This document shows, piece by piece, positions 18,496 to 27,375 of a stretch of DNA of 64,000 nt. The DNA is taken from NCBI GenBank assembly GCA_035293985.1, contig DATGLS010000045.1, forward strand, positions 310,001 to 374,000, in the 5' to 3' direction. The notes beneath the pieces are model-generated. The model did not search any database and had not been told where the DNA came from. It saw nothing but the letters and a program-made list of their open reading frames with translations. Each line of letters begins with the position of its first letter. The stretch's first letter is position 1. Source of the stretch: JAVDCA01 sp035293985. Lineage in GTDB: Bacteria > Pseudomonadota > Alphaproteobacteria > Rhizobiales > Xanthobacteraceae. The translations under genes and the position numbers were made by a program.

Positions 18496-18941
18496 CCCCG
18501 CCGAATGCGCCGCTCGTCTTCGAGGGCCGCCCGGACCGCCCGCTCGCGCAATCGATGCGGCGCGGCTTTCGCTGCCGTTGCCCGAACTGCGGCCGCGGCT
18601 GGTTGTTTCGCCGCTTCCTGAAGGTGGTCGATCGCTGCGCGGTGTGCCGGGAGGAGTACTTCCACCAGCGCGCCGACGACGCGCCGCCCTATTTCGTCAT
18701 TCTCATCACCGGCCACATCGTGGTGCCGCTCGCACTCGCGGTCGAAGTCGCGTTCTCGCCCCCCTATTGGCTGCATGCCGTGCTGTGGACGCCGTTGACG
18801 TTCGGGCTGGTGCTCGGTCTATTGCAGCCCGTCAAAGGCGCGATCGTCGGTTGGCAGTGGGCGAACCGCATGCATGGCTTCGATCCGATACATCGGGATG
18901 AAGAGAAGCTCGGCGGACTGCGCCAGGATAGCGAACCATGA
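18492..18941 (+). CDS. DUF983 family membrane protein
   Basis: A 149-residue protein: an N-terminal zinc-ribbon-like CRCPNCGRG with a second CAVC pair near residue 51, then two membrane helices at about 75-95 and 105-125. This is the DUF983 plan, found next to rnr and NUDIX genes in Rhizobiales. The function is undefined. It overlaps both neighbours by four bases, so translation is probably coupled. Confidence 0.85.
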   Translation: MTPPNAPLVFEGRPDRPLAQSMRRGFRCRCPNCGRGWLFRRFLKVVDRCAVCREEYFHQRADDAPPYFVILITGHIVVPLALAVEVAFSPPYWLHAVLWTPLTFGLVLGLLQPVKGAIVGWQWANRMHGFDPIHRDEEKLGGLRQDSEP

Positions 18942-19693
18942 ACGACCTCGGCGGGAGGCTGCTCGAGCGCCTGCGCAAGCTGGACAATCTGCGCGAGGCC
19001 GCGACGGTACGGCCGCGCGACGCCGCGACCATGATCATCATCGACCGCTCCGGGCGCGCGCCGAAGGTCCTGCTCGGCCGCCGCCACGCCGGCCACAAGT
19101 TCATGCCGGGGAAATTCGTCTTCCCGGGCGGCCGCGTCGAGCCGCTCGACGGCCGCGTGCCGTCTGCGACGCCGCTCGAGCCGCGCGTCGAGGCGCGGCT
19201 GCTGCAGGCGATCCAGCGCCCGAGCGCCACCAGGGCGCGCGCCTTCGCGCTCGCCGCGATCCGCGAGACGTTCGAGGAGACCGGCATCATGCTCGGCACC
19301 AAGAGCGACACGCCGATGCGCTCGCCCGGCGGGCCATCCGGCAGCCCTTGGGACGCGTTCGTGCAGGAAGGCGTCGCGCCCGATCTTGCGCCGGTTCATT
19401 TCGTCGCCCGCGCCATCACGCCGCCCGGCCGCACAAAGCGCTTCGACGCCCGCTTCTTCGCGGTCGACGCCGACGCGATCGCGGCCCGCCGCGAGGGCGT
19501 CGTCGGTCCCGATACCGAGCTCACCGAGCTCGTGTGGCTGCCCATAACCGAAGCGGCGCGGCTCGAGATGTCGTCGATCACCATCGCGATGCTCGAGGAG
19601 CTCAACGCCCGCATCGAGGCCGGCTTCTCGCACGACCTGCCGGTGCCGTACTATCGCGTGCTCAACCGGCGTCGCACGCGCGAGCTGCTATAG
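18938..19693 (+). CDS. NUDIX hydrolase
   Basis: A 251-residue NUDIX protein with a long N-terminal extension. The Nudix box is split: FPGGRVEPLDG, then an insert of about 40 residues, then AAIRETFEETGIM, which keeps the REXXEEXG catalytic core. The insert resembles that of CoA-pyrophosphatase or NUDT7/19-like members, so the substrate could be CoA or another nucleotide diphosphate; this is not certain. It overlaps the DUF983 gene by four bases and is followed by a palindromic repeat. Confidence 0.85.
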   Translation: MNDLGGRLLERLRKLDNLREAATVRPRDAATMIIIDRSGRAPKVLLGRRHAGHKFMPGKFVFPGGRVEPLDGRVPSATPLEPRVEARLLQAIQRPSATRARAFALAAIRETFEETGIMLGTKSDTPMRSPGGPSGSPWDAFVQEGVAPDLAPVHFVARAITPPGRTKRFDARFFAVDADAIAARREGVVGPDTELTELVWLPITEAARLEMSSITIAMLEELNARIEAGFSHDLPVPYYRVLNRRRTRELL

Positions 19694-19777
19694 GGGCGAG
19701 TGGCGAATAGCGAGTAGCGAATAGGGGCCGATTTTCCCGCTTCCCCATTTCGCTACTCGCCATTCGCTATTCGCCCC
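19693..19777. repeat. Long palindrome made of GCGAATAG/GCGAGTAG units
   Basis: The left arm GGGGCGAGTGGCGAATAGCG (continuing GAGTAGCGAATAGGGG) and the right arm ending GCCATTCGCTATTCGCCCC are inverted copies around a short T/C-rich centre. Each arm is itself built from short direct repeats. A related but more decayed copy lies at 45943-46010, upstream of rtcB. It may act as a terminator after the NUDIX gene. Confidence 0.75.
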
Positions 19778-19854
19778 TTCCTTGACTTTCCCCCCGTCCC
19801 CGCTACTTTTCCGGCCAACTCGCGGCCTGCGGCCGCCCAATCCGAGGTTCAGCC

Positions 19855-20022
19855 ATGGCCAAAGCCGCAATGATCAAGGTCAAGCTCGTGTCGAGCGCCG
19901 ATACCGGCTTCTATTATGTGACCAAGAAGAATTCCCGCACCAAGACCGACAAGCTGGTGATGAGGAAGTACGATCCGGTCGCGAAGAAGCACGTCGAGTT
20001 CCGCGAGGGCAAGATCAAGTAA
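19855..20022 (+). CDS. rpmG: 50S ribosomal protein L33
   Basis: A 55-residue basic protein, normal for L33, a component of the large ribosomal subunit. It reads MAKAAMIKVKLVSSADTGFY, then the family's VTKKNSRTKTDKLVMRKYDP and a C-terminal KHVEFREGKIK. It lacks the CxxC pairs, so it is the zinc-independent form. It stands alone with a strong terminator 33 bases downstream. Confidence 0.95.
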   Translation: MAKAAMIKVKLVSSADTGFYYVTKKNSRTKTDKLVMRKYDPVAKKHVEFREGKIK

Positions 20023-20054
20023 CGATCCGCCACCATTGGACGATCGAGTTCGGA

Positions 20055-20080
20055 GGGCGCCTTAGGCGCCCTTTCGTTTT
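20055..20080 (+). terminator. Rho-independent terminator of rpmG
   Basis: GGGCGCC-TTA-GGCGCCC forms a perfect seven-pair stem, followed by TTTCGTTTT. Confidence 0.85.
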
Positions 20081-20490
20081 CCAGACGGCTCACACGCCGC
20101 CCACAGGGAACCGGACGAAGACCTTGGGTTTGCGGGAAAAAGGTGGCCGGCCGGAAGCGGTGGTATGAGGAGGCCACTCTCACCGCTTCCGAGCCGGCCG
20201 AACCCCACGGGACCCAGGAGATGCGGCGGACCTGAGCATTCCGCAGGGTTATCGATATCAGGGCGGTTCGGGCGATCCCGGCTACCGCGAGGCCTTGGGA
20301 GCCTTGCCGCGCTCGTGACGCTAAACGAAGCACCGATGAAATCAACGGCCAAGTCGTTGATCCGCGGGGGATTTCCCGATCAACCTAACTTCTTATGGTT
20401 GACGCCGGCGGGCAAATTTTACGCGTGAGCACGGAAGCCAGATTTGACGAAGGATTTGCGACGGCGCGTGTAGCCCGAAGCCATACGTGA
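20081..20490. other. Gap without recognisable genes
   Basis: About 410 bases between the rpmG terminator and the 3' end of pleD. Open frames occur on both strands but none has a domain, a good start or family-like sequence. No structured RNA is recognised. Confidence 0.5.
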
Positions 20491-21864
20491 CTACGCCGCG
20501 TCAGCGACGACGCGATTGCGGCCGTCGCGCTTGGCCTTGTAGAGCGCCTGGTCGGCGCGCTTGAGAACGTTCGCGGCGTTGTCGTCGGCGCCCGAGAGTG
20601 CCGCGAGCCCGATCGAGATCGTGACCTCGACCTTGCGCTCGCCGCGCGCGATCGGAAATGCATCGGCCGCGATGCGGCGGCGCAGGCGCTCGGCCACCAT
20701 GGTGGCAACCGCCATGTCGGTGTCGGGCATCACCACGACGAACTCCTCACCACCGAGCCGGCAGGCGAGGTCGATGCCGCGGATGGACTTCTTCAGCCGG
20801 ACCGCGAACTCGCGTAGCACGTCGTCGCCGGCGTCGTGGCCGTGCGTGTCGTTGACGGCCTTGAAGAAGTCGATGTCGAGCACCAGCACGGTCAGCGCCT
20901 TGCCGCGCGCTTGCGCCTGCTCGACGAGCGTCGCGAGGTGGGTTTCCATGTAGCGGCGGTTGTGCAGCCCGGTGAGCGGGTCGGTGATCGCCGCCTCGAT
21001 CGACATTTGCACGTTGTCGCGCAGCCGCTCCGTGTAGCGCTTCTTGCGAATCTGGGTGCGCACGCGCGCCAAGAGCTCGTTCTTGTCGATCGGCCGGATC
21101 AGGTAGTCGTTGATGCCGATCTCGAGGCCGCGCATCAGCCGCGCGCTATCCTCGGCCTCGGCGATCGCCAGGATCGGCATCGTGCGGGTGCGCTCGAGCG
21201 AGCGCACCTGGCTGCACAGCCGCAGCCCGTCGAAATTCTCCAGCCCGAGCGAGACCACCACCATGTCGTAGCCGCCATCGGCGACGCGGAACAGCGCGTC
21301 GGCCGGATCGGGCTCGACCTCGACCTCGTGCTCGTTGGCGAGCATCGACTGCAGCCGCTCGTAGGAGCCCTTGCGATCCTCGACCACCAGCACGCGGCCG
21401 CCCTTGCCGGTGTCGGCGATCGCCTCGCGCGCTGGGTTCTCGATGCCGATCTCGCGCGACGTCACGGCGCGCATGCGCAGCTCGTCGGTCATCATCTTGA
21501 GCCGCACCAGCGAGCGCACGCGGGCGATCAGCACCACGTCCGACACCGGCTTGGTGAGGAAATCGTCCGCCCCCGCCTCCAGCCCCTTGACCCGGTCGGA
21601 CGCCTGGTCGAGTGCCGTCACCATGATCACCGGCAGGTGGTGGGTCGACGGATTGGCTTTGAGGCGGCGGCACACCTCGAAGCCATCCAGATCGGGCATC
21701 ATCACGTCGAGCAGCACGATGTCGCACTGGGCGCGCTCGCACATGGCGAGCGCCTCTTGCCCGGACAGTGCCGTGATGACGTCGAAATATTCGGCCGACA
21801 GGCGTGCTTCCATCAGCTTGACGTTCGCCGGAACGTCATCGACCACCAGGATACGCGCGGTCAT
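20491..21864 (-). CDS. pleD: Response regulator/diguanylate cyclase PleD
   Basis: A 457-residue protein with PleD architecture. The first receiver domain (about 1-120) carries the phosphorylated Asp in IVLLDVMMPDLDG and the Lys in LTKPVS. A second, degenerate receiver (about 155-275) follows, then a GGDEF cyclase domain with RLGGEEF. It makes cyclic di-GMP, and in Caulobacter it drives the swarmer-to-stalked transition. The I-site RxxD cannot be fixed by eye, but RGID lies just before the GGEEF loop. divK is 12 bases upstream on the same strand, as in Caulobacter. Confidence 0.95.
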   Translation of the reverse strand: MTARILVVDDVPANVKLMEARLSAEYFDVITALSGQEALAMCERAQCDIVLLDVMMPDLDGFEVCRRLKANPSTHHLPVIMVTALDQASDRVKGLEAGADDFLTKPVSDVVLIARVRSLVRLKMMTDELRMRAVTSREIGIENPAREAIADTGKGGRVLVVEDRKGSYERLQSMLANEHEVEVEPDPADALFRVADGGYDMVVVSLGLENFDGLRLCSQVRSLERTRTMPILAIAEAEDSARLMRGLEIGINDYLIRPIDKNELLARVRTQIRKKRYTERLRDNVQMSIEAAITDPLTGLHNRRYMETHLATLVEQAQARGKALTVLVLDIDFFKAVNDTHGHDAGDDVLREFAVRLKKSIRGIDLACRLGGEEFVVVMPDTDMAVATMVAERLRRRIAADAFPIARGERKVEVTISIGLAALSGADDNAANVLKRADQALYKAKRDGRNRVVADAA

Positions 21865-21876
21865 CGGGCGGTCACC

Positions 21877-22248
21877 TCAGGCATTGCCAAGAAAATTGCG
21901 GATCGTCTCGATGAACTTGCCGACCGAGATCGGCTTCGACAGGTAGGCTTCGCATCCACCCTCGCGGATGCGCTCCTCGTCGCCCTTCATCGCAAAGGCC
22001 GTGACGGCGACCACCGGGATCGACTTCAAATCGGGATCGTCCTTGAGCCATTTCGTAACTTCGAGGCCCGACACTTCCGGCAGTTGTATGTCCATCAGGA
22101 TCAGGTCCGGATGGTGCTGGCGCGCGAGATCGAGCGCCTCGATGCCGTTGCGGGTGCCGACGGTGCCGTAGCCATGCGCTTCCAACAGGTCGTGGAAGAG
22201 CTTCATGTTGAGCTCGTTGTCTTCCACGATGAGGACGGTTTTCGCCAT
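21877..22248 (-). CDS. divK: Single-domain response regulator DivK
   Basis: A 123-residue receiver-only protein (MAKTVLIVEDNELNMKLFHD), with the phosphoacceptor Asp in LILMDIQLPEVSG and the conserved Lys in LSKPIS. DivK acts in the PleC-DivJ phosphorelay that controls CtrA and cell-cycle asymmetry in alphaproteobacteria. The gene is directly upstream of pleD with a 12-base spacer, a classic operon. The ATG follows AAGGGATGG. Confidence 0.96.
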   Translation of the reverse strand: MAKTVLIVEDNELNMKLFHDLLEAHGYGTVGTRNGIEALDLARQHHPDLILMDIQLPEVSGLEVTKWLKDDPDLKSIPVVAVTAFAMKGDEERIREGGCEAYLSKPISVGKFIETIRNFLGNA

Positions 22249-22389
22249 CCCTTCACGTCCCCCTTGCGGCCGGCGGCCGTAACCCCTGAGATGGCGAGGT
22301 GCGCCGCGCGCTGAAAATCCGCCCGCGAACGCCCATGTCCAAGATGGAACCGTAGCGCGGATTCGTTTCGGAAAGGCAAATAGTACGTC

Positions 22390-22689
22390 ATGAACAAGGG
22401 GGCAAATGGGGCGCGGGAAGCGGCGGAAGCGCTTGCGATCCAAGCACTTAACTTCTTGGCAACCGAACCCGCGCGGCTCTCCCGGTTTCTCGGCGTGACC
22501 GGCCTCGATCCCGCCTCGATCCGCGCGGCGGCGGGCGAGTCGGGCTTTCTCGCCGGCGTGCTCGCCTACCTTGCCGAGGACGAGCAGATGCTGGTCGCGT
22601 TTGCGGCCGAGGCCGGGGTCAAGCCAGGCGCCGTTGATCGTGCCCGCCACCTGCTCGCCGGCGGCGAGTGGGAGCGCGATGTGCCTTGA
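22390..22689 (+). CDS. DUF3572 family protein
   Basis: A 99-residue helical protein whose core (AEALAIQALNFLATEPARLS, then RFLGVTGLDPASIR) matches DUF3572, a short family seen beside divK/pleD in Rhizobiales. It is divergent from divK across a 141-base region that must hold both promoters. The function is unknown. Confidence 0.8.
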   Translation: MNKGANGAREAAEALAIQALNFLATEPARLSRFLGVTGLDPASIRAAAGESGFLAGVLAYLAEDEQMLVAFAAEAGVKPGAVDRARHLLAGGEWERDVP

Positions 22690-22727
22690 TCGCGACGGCT
22701 TGATCGAGAGGGCCTGCCGGCGCGACC

Positions 22728-24023
22728 ATGCGGGCGGGGAGATTCGCCAACACGGGAGGGTTCTTGGCGGGCTTCTGCCGCGACTGCCTCGACGACCTAC
22801 CGGAGCGCGCCGCGCGCTGCCCGGCCTGCGGCTCGCCGCGGCTGGTGCGCCATGCCGACCTCGACCAGCTCGCCATCGCGCATGTCGACTGCGACGCCTT
22901 CTATGCCGCCATCGAGAAGCGCGACGACCCAAGCCTGCGCGACAAGCCGCTGATCATCGGCGGCGGCAAGCGCGGCGTCGTCTCGACCGCCTGCTACATC
23001 GCCCGCACGTTTGGCGTGCGATCCGCCATGCCGATGTTCCAGGCGAAGAAGCTCTGCCCGCACGCGACCGTCATGCCGCCCGACATGGCGAAATACGCCC
23101 GCGTCGGCCGCGAGGTGCGCGCGCTGATGCTCGATCTCACGCCACTGGTCGAGCCGCTGTCGATCGACGAGGCTTTTCTCGATCTCTCCGGCACCGAGCG
23201 CCTGCACGGCCGCGTGCCGGCGAAGTCGCTCGCGGGCTTCGCCCGCAAAGTTGAAGACACGATCGGCATCACGGTCTCGGTCGGCCTGTCGGAGAACAAG
23301 TTTCTGGCCAAGCTCGCCTCCGACCTCGACAAGCCGCGCGGCTTCTCGGTGCTCAGCCGCCGCGAGGCGCCGGCTTTCCTCGCGCCCAAGCCCGTGACCT
23401 TCATCTGGGGCGTCGGCAAGGCGACCGGCGCCGCGCTCGCGCGCGAAGGTTTTCGCATCATCGCCGACCTGCAGCGCGCCGATGAGACCGACCTGATGCG
23501 CCGCTTCGGCACCGAGGGTCAGCGCCTCTGGCGCCTCGCGCGCGGCGAGGATTCGCGCGACGTGAGCCCCGACCGCGAGACCAAAAGCGTGTCGGCCGAG
23601 ACCACGTTCGAGAGCGACATCGGCGCGTTCCGCGAGCTCGAGCGCACGCTGTGGTACCTGGCTGAAAAGGTCTCGGCGCGCCTCAAGGCGAAGGAGATCG
23701 CCGGCGCGACCATCAACCTGAAACTGAAGACCAGCGACTTCAAGATCCGCACCCGCGCCCAGTCACTGCCGGCGCCCACCCAGCTCGCCACGAAGATCTT
23801 CGCCATCGGCCGCGAGCTCCTGGGGCGCGAGACCGACGGCACCAAATTCCGCCTGCTCGGCATCGGCGTCTCCTCACTCGACTCGCCCGCGGATGCCGAC
23901 CCAGCCGACCTCGTCGACCGCCGCGGCGCGCGCGACAAGGCCGCCGAGCACGCGGTCGACCGCTTGCGCGCCAAATTCGGCCGCGCCGCCGTCGTGAAGG
24001 GCCTCGCGCTCGACGAAGACTGA
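22728..24023 (+). CDS. dinB: DNA polymerase IV with N-terminal zinc ribbon
   Basis: A 431-residue Y-family polymerase for translesion synthesis. The polymerase core begins near residue 50 with IAHVDCDAFYAAIEKRDDPS (first catalytic Asp) and has the SIDEAFLDLS signature. It is preceded by about 45 residues with CRDC and CPAC pairs, a zinc-ribbon-like extension absent from E. coli DinB. Little-finger residues follow to the end. The ATG at 22728 lies 39 bases after the DUF3572 stop. Rhizobiales carry several dinB copies, and this extension occurs in one class. Confidence 0.92.
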   Translation: MRAGRFANTGGFLAGFCRDCLDDLPERAARCPACGSPRLVRHADLDQLAIAHVDCDAFYAAIEKRDDPSLRDKPLIIGGGKRGVVSTACYIARTFGVRSAMPMFQAKKLCPHATVMPPDMAKYARVGREVRALMLDLTPLVEPLSIDEAFLDLSGTERLHGRVPAKSLAGFARKVEDTIGITVSVGLSENKFLAKLASDLDKPRGFSVLSRREAPAFLAPKPVTFIWGVGKATGAALAREGFRIIADLQRADETDLMRRFGTEGQRLWRLARGEDSRDVSPDRETKSVSAETTFESDIGAFRELERTLWYLAEKVSARLKAKEIAGATINLKLKTSDFKIRTRAQSLPAPTQLATKIFAIGRELLGRETDGTKFRLLGIGVSSLDSPADADPADLVDRRGARDKAAEHAVDRLRAKFGRAAVVKGLALDED

Positions 24024-24031
24024 GTACCACA

Positions 24032-25639
24032 ATGCCCCATGACATCCTGATCCGTAATGGCCTGCTCATCGATGGCAGCGGCAGCCCGGGCGTCGCCGCC
24101 GATCTCGCGATCGCGGGCGGCCGCATCGCCGCCATCGGCCAGAACCTCGGCGACGCCCGTCGCGTCATCGACGCGGGCGGGCTCGCGGTCACGCCGGGCT
24201 TCATCGACATCAAGACGCATTCGGACTTCACGCTGCCGATCAATCCAAAGGCCGAAAGCAAAGTGCGCCAGGGCGTCACCACCGAGATCATCGGCCATTG
24301 CGGCTTCTCGGTCGCACCGGTGCTGCCCGGCAAAGTCGAGCTGTTGCGCGATTACCTGAGCCCGAGCGCGCCGTGGCTGCCGTTCCGCGAGACGAGCTTT
24401 GCGAATTATCTCGCGACCTTCCCGCCGACCGCCGTCAACGCCGGCATGCTGGTCGGCCACAACACGCTGCGCCTGATGGTGATGGGCATGGCGGCGCGAC
24501 CGCCCGACCCGGACGAATTGAACCAGATGATCGCGCTAACCGAGGACGCACTCGCGGCCGGCGCGTTGGGTCTCTCCTCCGGCCTGTTCACGGCACCCGG
24601 CTCGTACGCGCAGCCGGACGAGATGGTCGCCTTGTGCCGCGTCGTGAAGCGTCACAATGCCGGCTATTTCACCCACTTGCGAGATGAATCGAACAAAGTA
24701 CTGGAAGCGGTCGACGAGGCGATCGCGATCGCCCGCACCTGCGGCGTGCATGTCGAGATCGTGCACTTCAAATGCTCCGGCCTCGACAATTGGGGCAAGA
24801 CCGCGCACGTGCTCGCGATGCTGGCGCAGGCCCGCGCGCAGGGCCTCGACGTCGACTGCGACGCCTACCCATACACGGCCGGCAGCAACCCGCTGAAGAA
24901 CGTGCTACCGCAATGGGTCCAGGCGGGCGGCGTCGATGCGATGCTGGCGCGCCTGGCCACGCCCGAGACCCGCGCGCGCATCCGCGCCGACATCGCGCGC
25001 GACGGGCTCAACAATTGGGGCCGCCTGCCCTCCTGGGACAACGTGCAGATCTCGATCTCGCCGCACCTTCCGCAGCATGCGGGCCGCACCATTGCGCAGC
25101 TCGCTGCGACGCGCGGCGCCGACCCGATCGATGCCCTGTGTGATTTTCTCATCGACGATAAGGGCGCCACCCGGGTGCTGGTCACCTCGATCGCCGAGGA
25201 CGACGTGCGCGACCTCATCCGCTCGCCCGACGCGCTGGTCGGCTCCGACGGCAATTGCGTCGCGACCTACGGCACGGTCTCGCAAGGGATGCCGCATCCG
25301 CGCTTCTACGGCACGTTCCCGCGGGTGATCGGGCACTATGTCGGCGAGGAGAAGCTGCTGCCGCTCGAGGCCGCCATCCACAAGATGACGGGCGCGACAG
25401 CGCGGGCGCTGAAGCTCGCCGGTCGCGGCCTGCTGCGGGAGGGATTTGCGGCCGATATCGCGATCTTCGATCCGGCCGATTTCAAGGATCGCGCGACGTA
25501 TGCGGACCCGCACCAGTATCCGAGCGGCGAGCGCACCACCGTGATCGTCAACGGAACGGTGGTGATTGATGCGGCGACCCACACCGGGGCGTTGCCCGGA
25601 GAGGTGTTGCGTCGCGCGCCAGACGGCTGTGTCTCGTAG
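24032..25639 (+). CDS. N-acyl-D-amino-acid deacylase-family amidohydrolase
   Basis: A 535-residue amidohydrolase of the D-aminoacylase/dihydroorotase superfamily. Its metal site includes GFIDIKTHSDF (HxD-type variant of HxH), EIVHFKCSG and GHCGF. Members cleave N-acyl-D-amino acids or related amides in the cytoplasm. C-terminal sequence GFAADIAIFDPADFKDRATY is typical of the D-aminoacylase branch. The gene starts nine bases after dinB and may share its transcript, but functional linkage is doubtful. Confidence 0.85.
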   Translation: MPHDILIRNGLLIDGSGSPGVAADLAIAGGRIAAIGQNLGDARRVIDAGGLAVTPGFIDIKTHSDFTLPINPKAESKVRQGVTTEIIGHCGFSVAPVLPGKVELLRDYLSPSAPWLPFRETSFANYLATFPPTAVNAGMLVGHNTLRLMVMGMAARPPDPDELNQMIALTEDALAAGALGLSSGLFTAPGSYAQPDEMVALCRVVKRHNAGYFTHLRDESNKVLEAVDEAIAIARTCGVHVEIVHFKCSGLDNWGKTAHVLAMLAQARAQGLDVDCDAYPYTAGSNPLKNVLPQWVQAGGVDAMLARLATPETRARIRADIARDGLNNWGRLPSWDNVQISISPHLPQHAGRTIAQLAATRGADPIDALCDFLIDDKGATRVLVTSIAEDDVRDLIRSPDALVGSDGNCVATYGTVSQGMPHPRFYGTFPRVIGHYVGEEKLLPLEAAIHKMTGATARALKLAGRGLLREGFAADIAIFDPADFKDRATYADPHQYPSGERTTVIVNGTVVIDAATHTGALPGEVLRRAPDGCVS

Positions 25640-25656
25640 GGTCGGCGGATCGGCCG

Positions 25657-25797
25657 CGGTGCATCCGCGTGGGAAGGCGCCTCGCCGATTTTGCCCGCGC
25701 GGATGGACCGTGCCGGCGCCGTGCCCCCCTACGGCTATGACTCGTTGCGCGAGAATGCTTCGACGCGCTACGCGCGGCTCGCAATGACCGGACTGGC
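25657..25797. repeat. Palindromic intergenic repeat remnants
   Basis: The stretch has two parts. CATCCGCGTGGG pairs imperfectly with CCCGCGCGGATG. Then a sequence from GCGAGAATGCTTCGACGCGC to GGCTCGCAATGACC matches one arm of the repeat at 4669-4764 in inverted order. It fills the gap between two convergent genes. Confidence 0.55.
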
Positions 25798-25801
25798 CCG
25801 G

Positions 25802-26665
25802 TCATTTGCACTCCGGCACCTGCTTGATATCAAGCTGGCTCATAGCGCCCGCAACGACGAAATCGTCGTAGTCGAGCTCGAGGGCGCGCGAGATGCCGTT
25901 CTCGTAGAGCTCGAAGCTGATGGCGTAGACTGGGGTCTGCTCGCCGCGCTTGGGATCGTTCTTGTCGAAATAACTGATGGTCACGGGCCAGCGCTTGAGG
26001 CCGGCGAGCGCCGGCTGATTCGCGGCCGCATCGTTGACCTTCTGGTCGGGGCCGATCTCGTGGCCGATCACCACCAGCGTGCTGAAGACCTTCTCGCCGT
26101 TGTCGGAGCCGTCATAGACCGGCATCTGCAGGATGCTCTTGCCGGCGCGCGCCGCCTCGATGATGAGGCGCATCTGCTCGGTGGGAAACACCATGGCGTG
26201 GTCGAGATCGAACGACTTGTCGCTCGGCTTGGCTAGCTTCACCTCGACATGGCTGCTGTCGCGCTCGGCATTGCCCTCGACGGTGTCGACGTTGCGCTCG
26301 TTGACGAAGTTCTGCGAGCTGAAGCGGAAGCGCTTGGCACCGCCCTCCTCCCAGGTGGTGGAGCGCAGGTCGCTCATGACCGATTTGTTCTCCTCGGTGC
26401 TCTGCATCTCGGACACCTGGCGGAAGTTGAGCGCATAGCCGGCGCAGGCGCTGCCGGAGAAATCGTAGACGATGCGGCCGCGTACCGCCTCGATGTCCCC
26501 GCGCCCGCGCGTGCGCAGCAGGCGCAGGTCGTAGATCGCCCGGTGCGGCGTCAGCACCACCGGCGCGGCGGGCACCGGTGGCGCGGCCGGCACCGGTGCG
26601 GCCCATGCGAGCAGGACCGCGGACATCAGCGCACCGGCGAGCGGAAGACGGATGCGTGTCGACAT
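25802..26665 (-). CDS. eipB: Cell-envelope integrity protein EipB-like (DUF1849)
   Basis: A 287-residue protein beginning with a Sec signal peptide (MSTRIRLPLAGALMSAVLLA, then an Ala/Pro run), so it is periplasmic. The body matches DUF1849: LTPHRAIYDLRLL, GRIVYDFSGSACAGYALNFR, and one cysteine near the N-terminus with a second near the C-terminus (VPECK). In Brucella EipB is a beta-spiral protein needed for envelope integrity. ATG at 26665 is chosen because it opens the signal peptide; the longer frame upstream is not. Confidence 0.85.
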   Translation of the reverse strand: MSTRIRLPLAGALMSAVLLAWAAPVPAAPPVPAAPVVLTPHRAIYDLRLLRTRGRGDIEAVRGRIVYDFSGSACAGYALNFRQVSEMQSTEENKSVMSDLRSTTWEEGGAKRFRFSSQNFVNERNVDTVEGNAERDSSHVEVKLAKPSDKSFDLDHAMVFPTEQMRLIIEAARAGKSILQMPVYDGSDNGEKVFSTLVVIGHEIGPDQKVNDAAANQPALAGLKRWPVTISYFDKNDPKRGEQTPVYAISFELYENGISRALELDYDDFVVAGAMSQLDIKQVPECK

Positions 26666-26901
26666 CGGCGGATTGCCTCTTCGAGAAGTAGCCGTTGCTT
26701 CGCCCATCCGGGCAAAATAGGCGTCGGCCAAGGACGCCGCAACGGGCGCCGCGAACGTCGATAATCGCGGCTTGCGCGCGGCCGCCCGGATGGCGCACAT
26801 TCCGCCGCGCTGCCGCCATCCTGATACTTTCTTGGGCAAGCTCGGACGTCTTGGCAGCGCAAACCCTTCATCCATCGGCTTTCAGTCAAACGGAGCGAAT
26901 C

Positions 26902-27366
26902 ATGGCCGGAATCGACAGCAAGCTTGCGGAGCTTGGCATTGCATTGCCGACGCCGGCGGCGCCCGTCGCCAATTATGTCGGATTTGTGCGCAGCGGGCCG
27001 ATGCTGGTGGTGTCCGGCCAGCTCTGCTTCGGCCCCGACGGCAAGCTCGTCGCCAAGGGCAAGCTCGGCGCCGGCGTCTCGATGGAGGACGGCACCAGGG
27101 CCGCGCGCGCCTGCGCGATAAACGTGCTCGCCCAGGTGAAGGCCGCGCTCGGCAGCCTCGACCAGGTCAAGCGCGTGGTGCGGCTCGGCGGCTTCATCAA
27201 TTCGGATCCCTCGTTCTTCGACGTGCCGAAGGTGATGAACGGCGCCTCCGACCTGATGGTGGCGCTGTTCGGCGAGGCCGGCCGGCATGCGCGCTCGACC
27301 ATCGGCGTCGCGGTGCTGCCGATGGATGCGGCCGTCGAGGTCGAAGGCCTGTTCGAGGTCGGGTGA
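26902..27366 (+). CDS. RidA/YjgF-family protein
   Basis: A 154-residue RidA-fold protein. Members deaminate reactive enamine/imine intermediates. The N-terminal MAGIDSKLAELGIALP and the internal GPMLVVSGQLCFGPDG are typical of the longer YjgF/TdcF-like subgroup. The conserved Arg of RidA near the C-terminus (RSTIGVAVLPMDAAVEVE) is present. The ATG at 26902 is preferred over the in-frame upstream extension. ugpQ starts nine bases downstream. Confidence 0.88.
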   Translation: MAGIDSKLAELGIALPTPAAPVANYVGFVRSGPMLVVSGQLCFGPDGKLVAKGKLGAGVSMEDGTRAARACAINVLAQVKAALGSLDQVKRVVRLGGFINSDPSFFDVPKVMNGASDLMVALFGEAGRHARSTIGVAVLPMDAAVEVEGLFEVG

Positions 27367-27375
27367 GCAGCCGGC

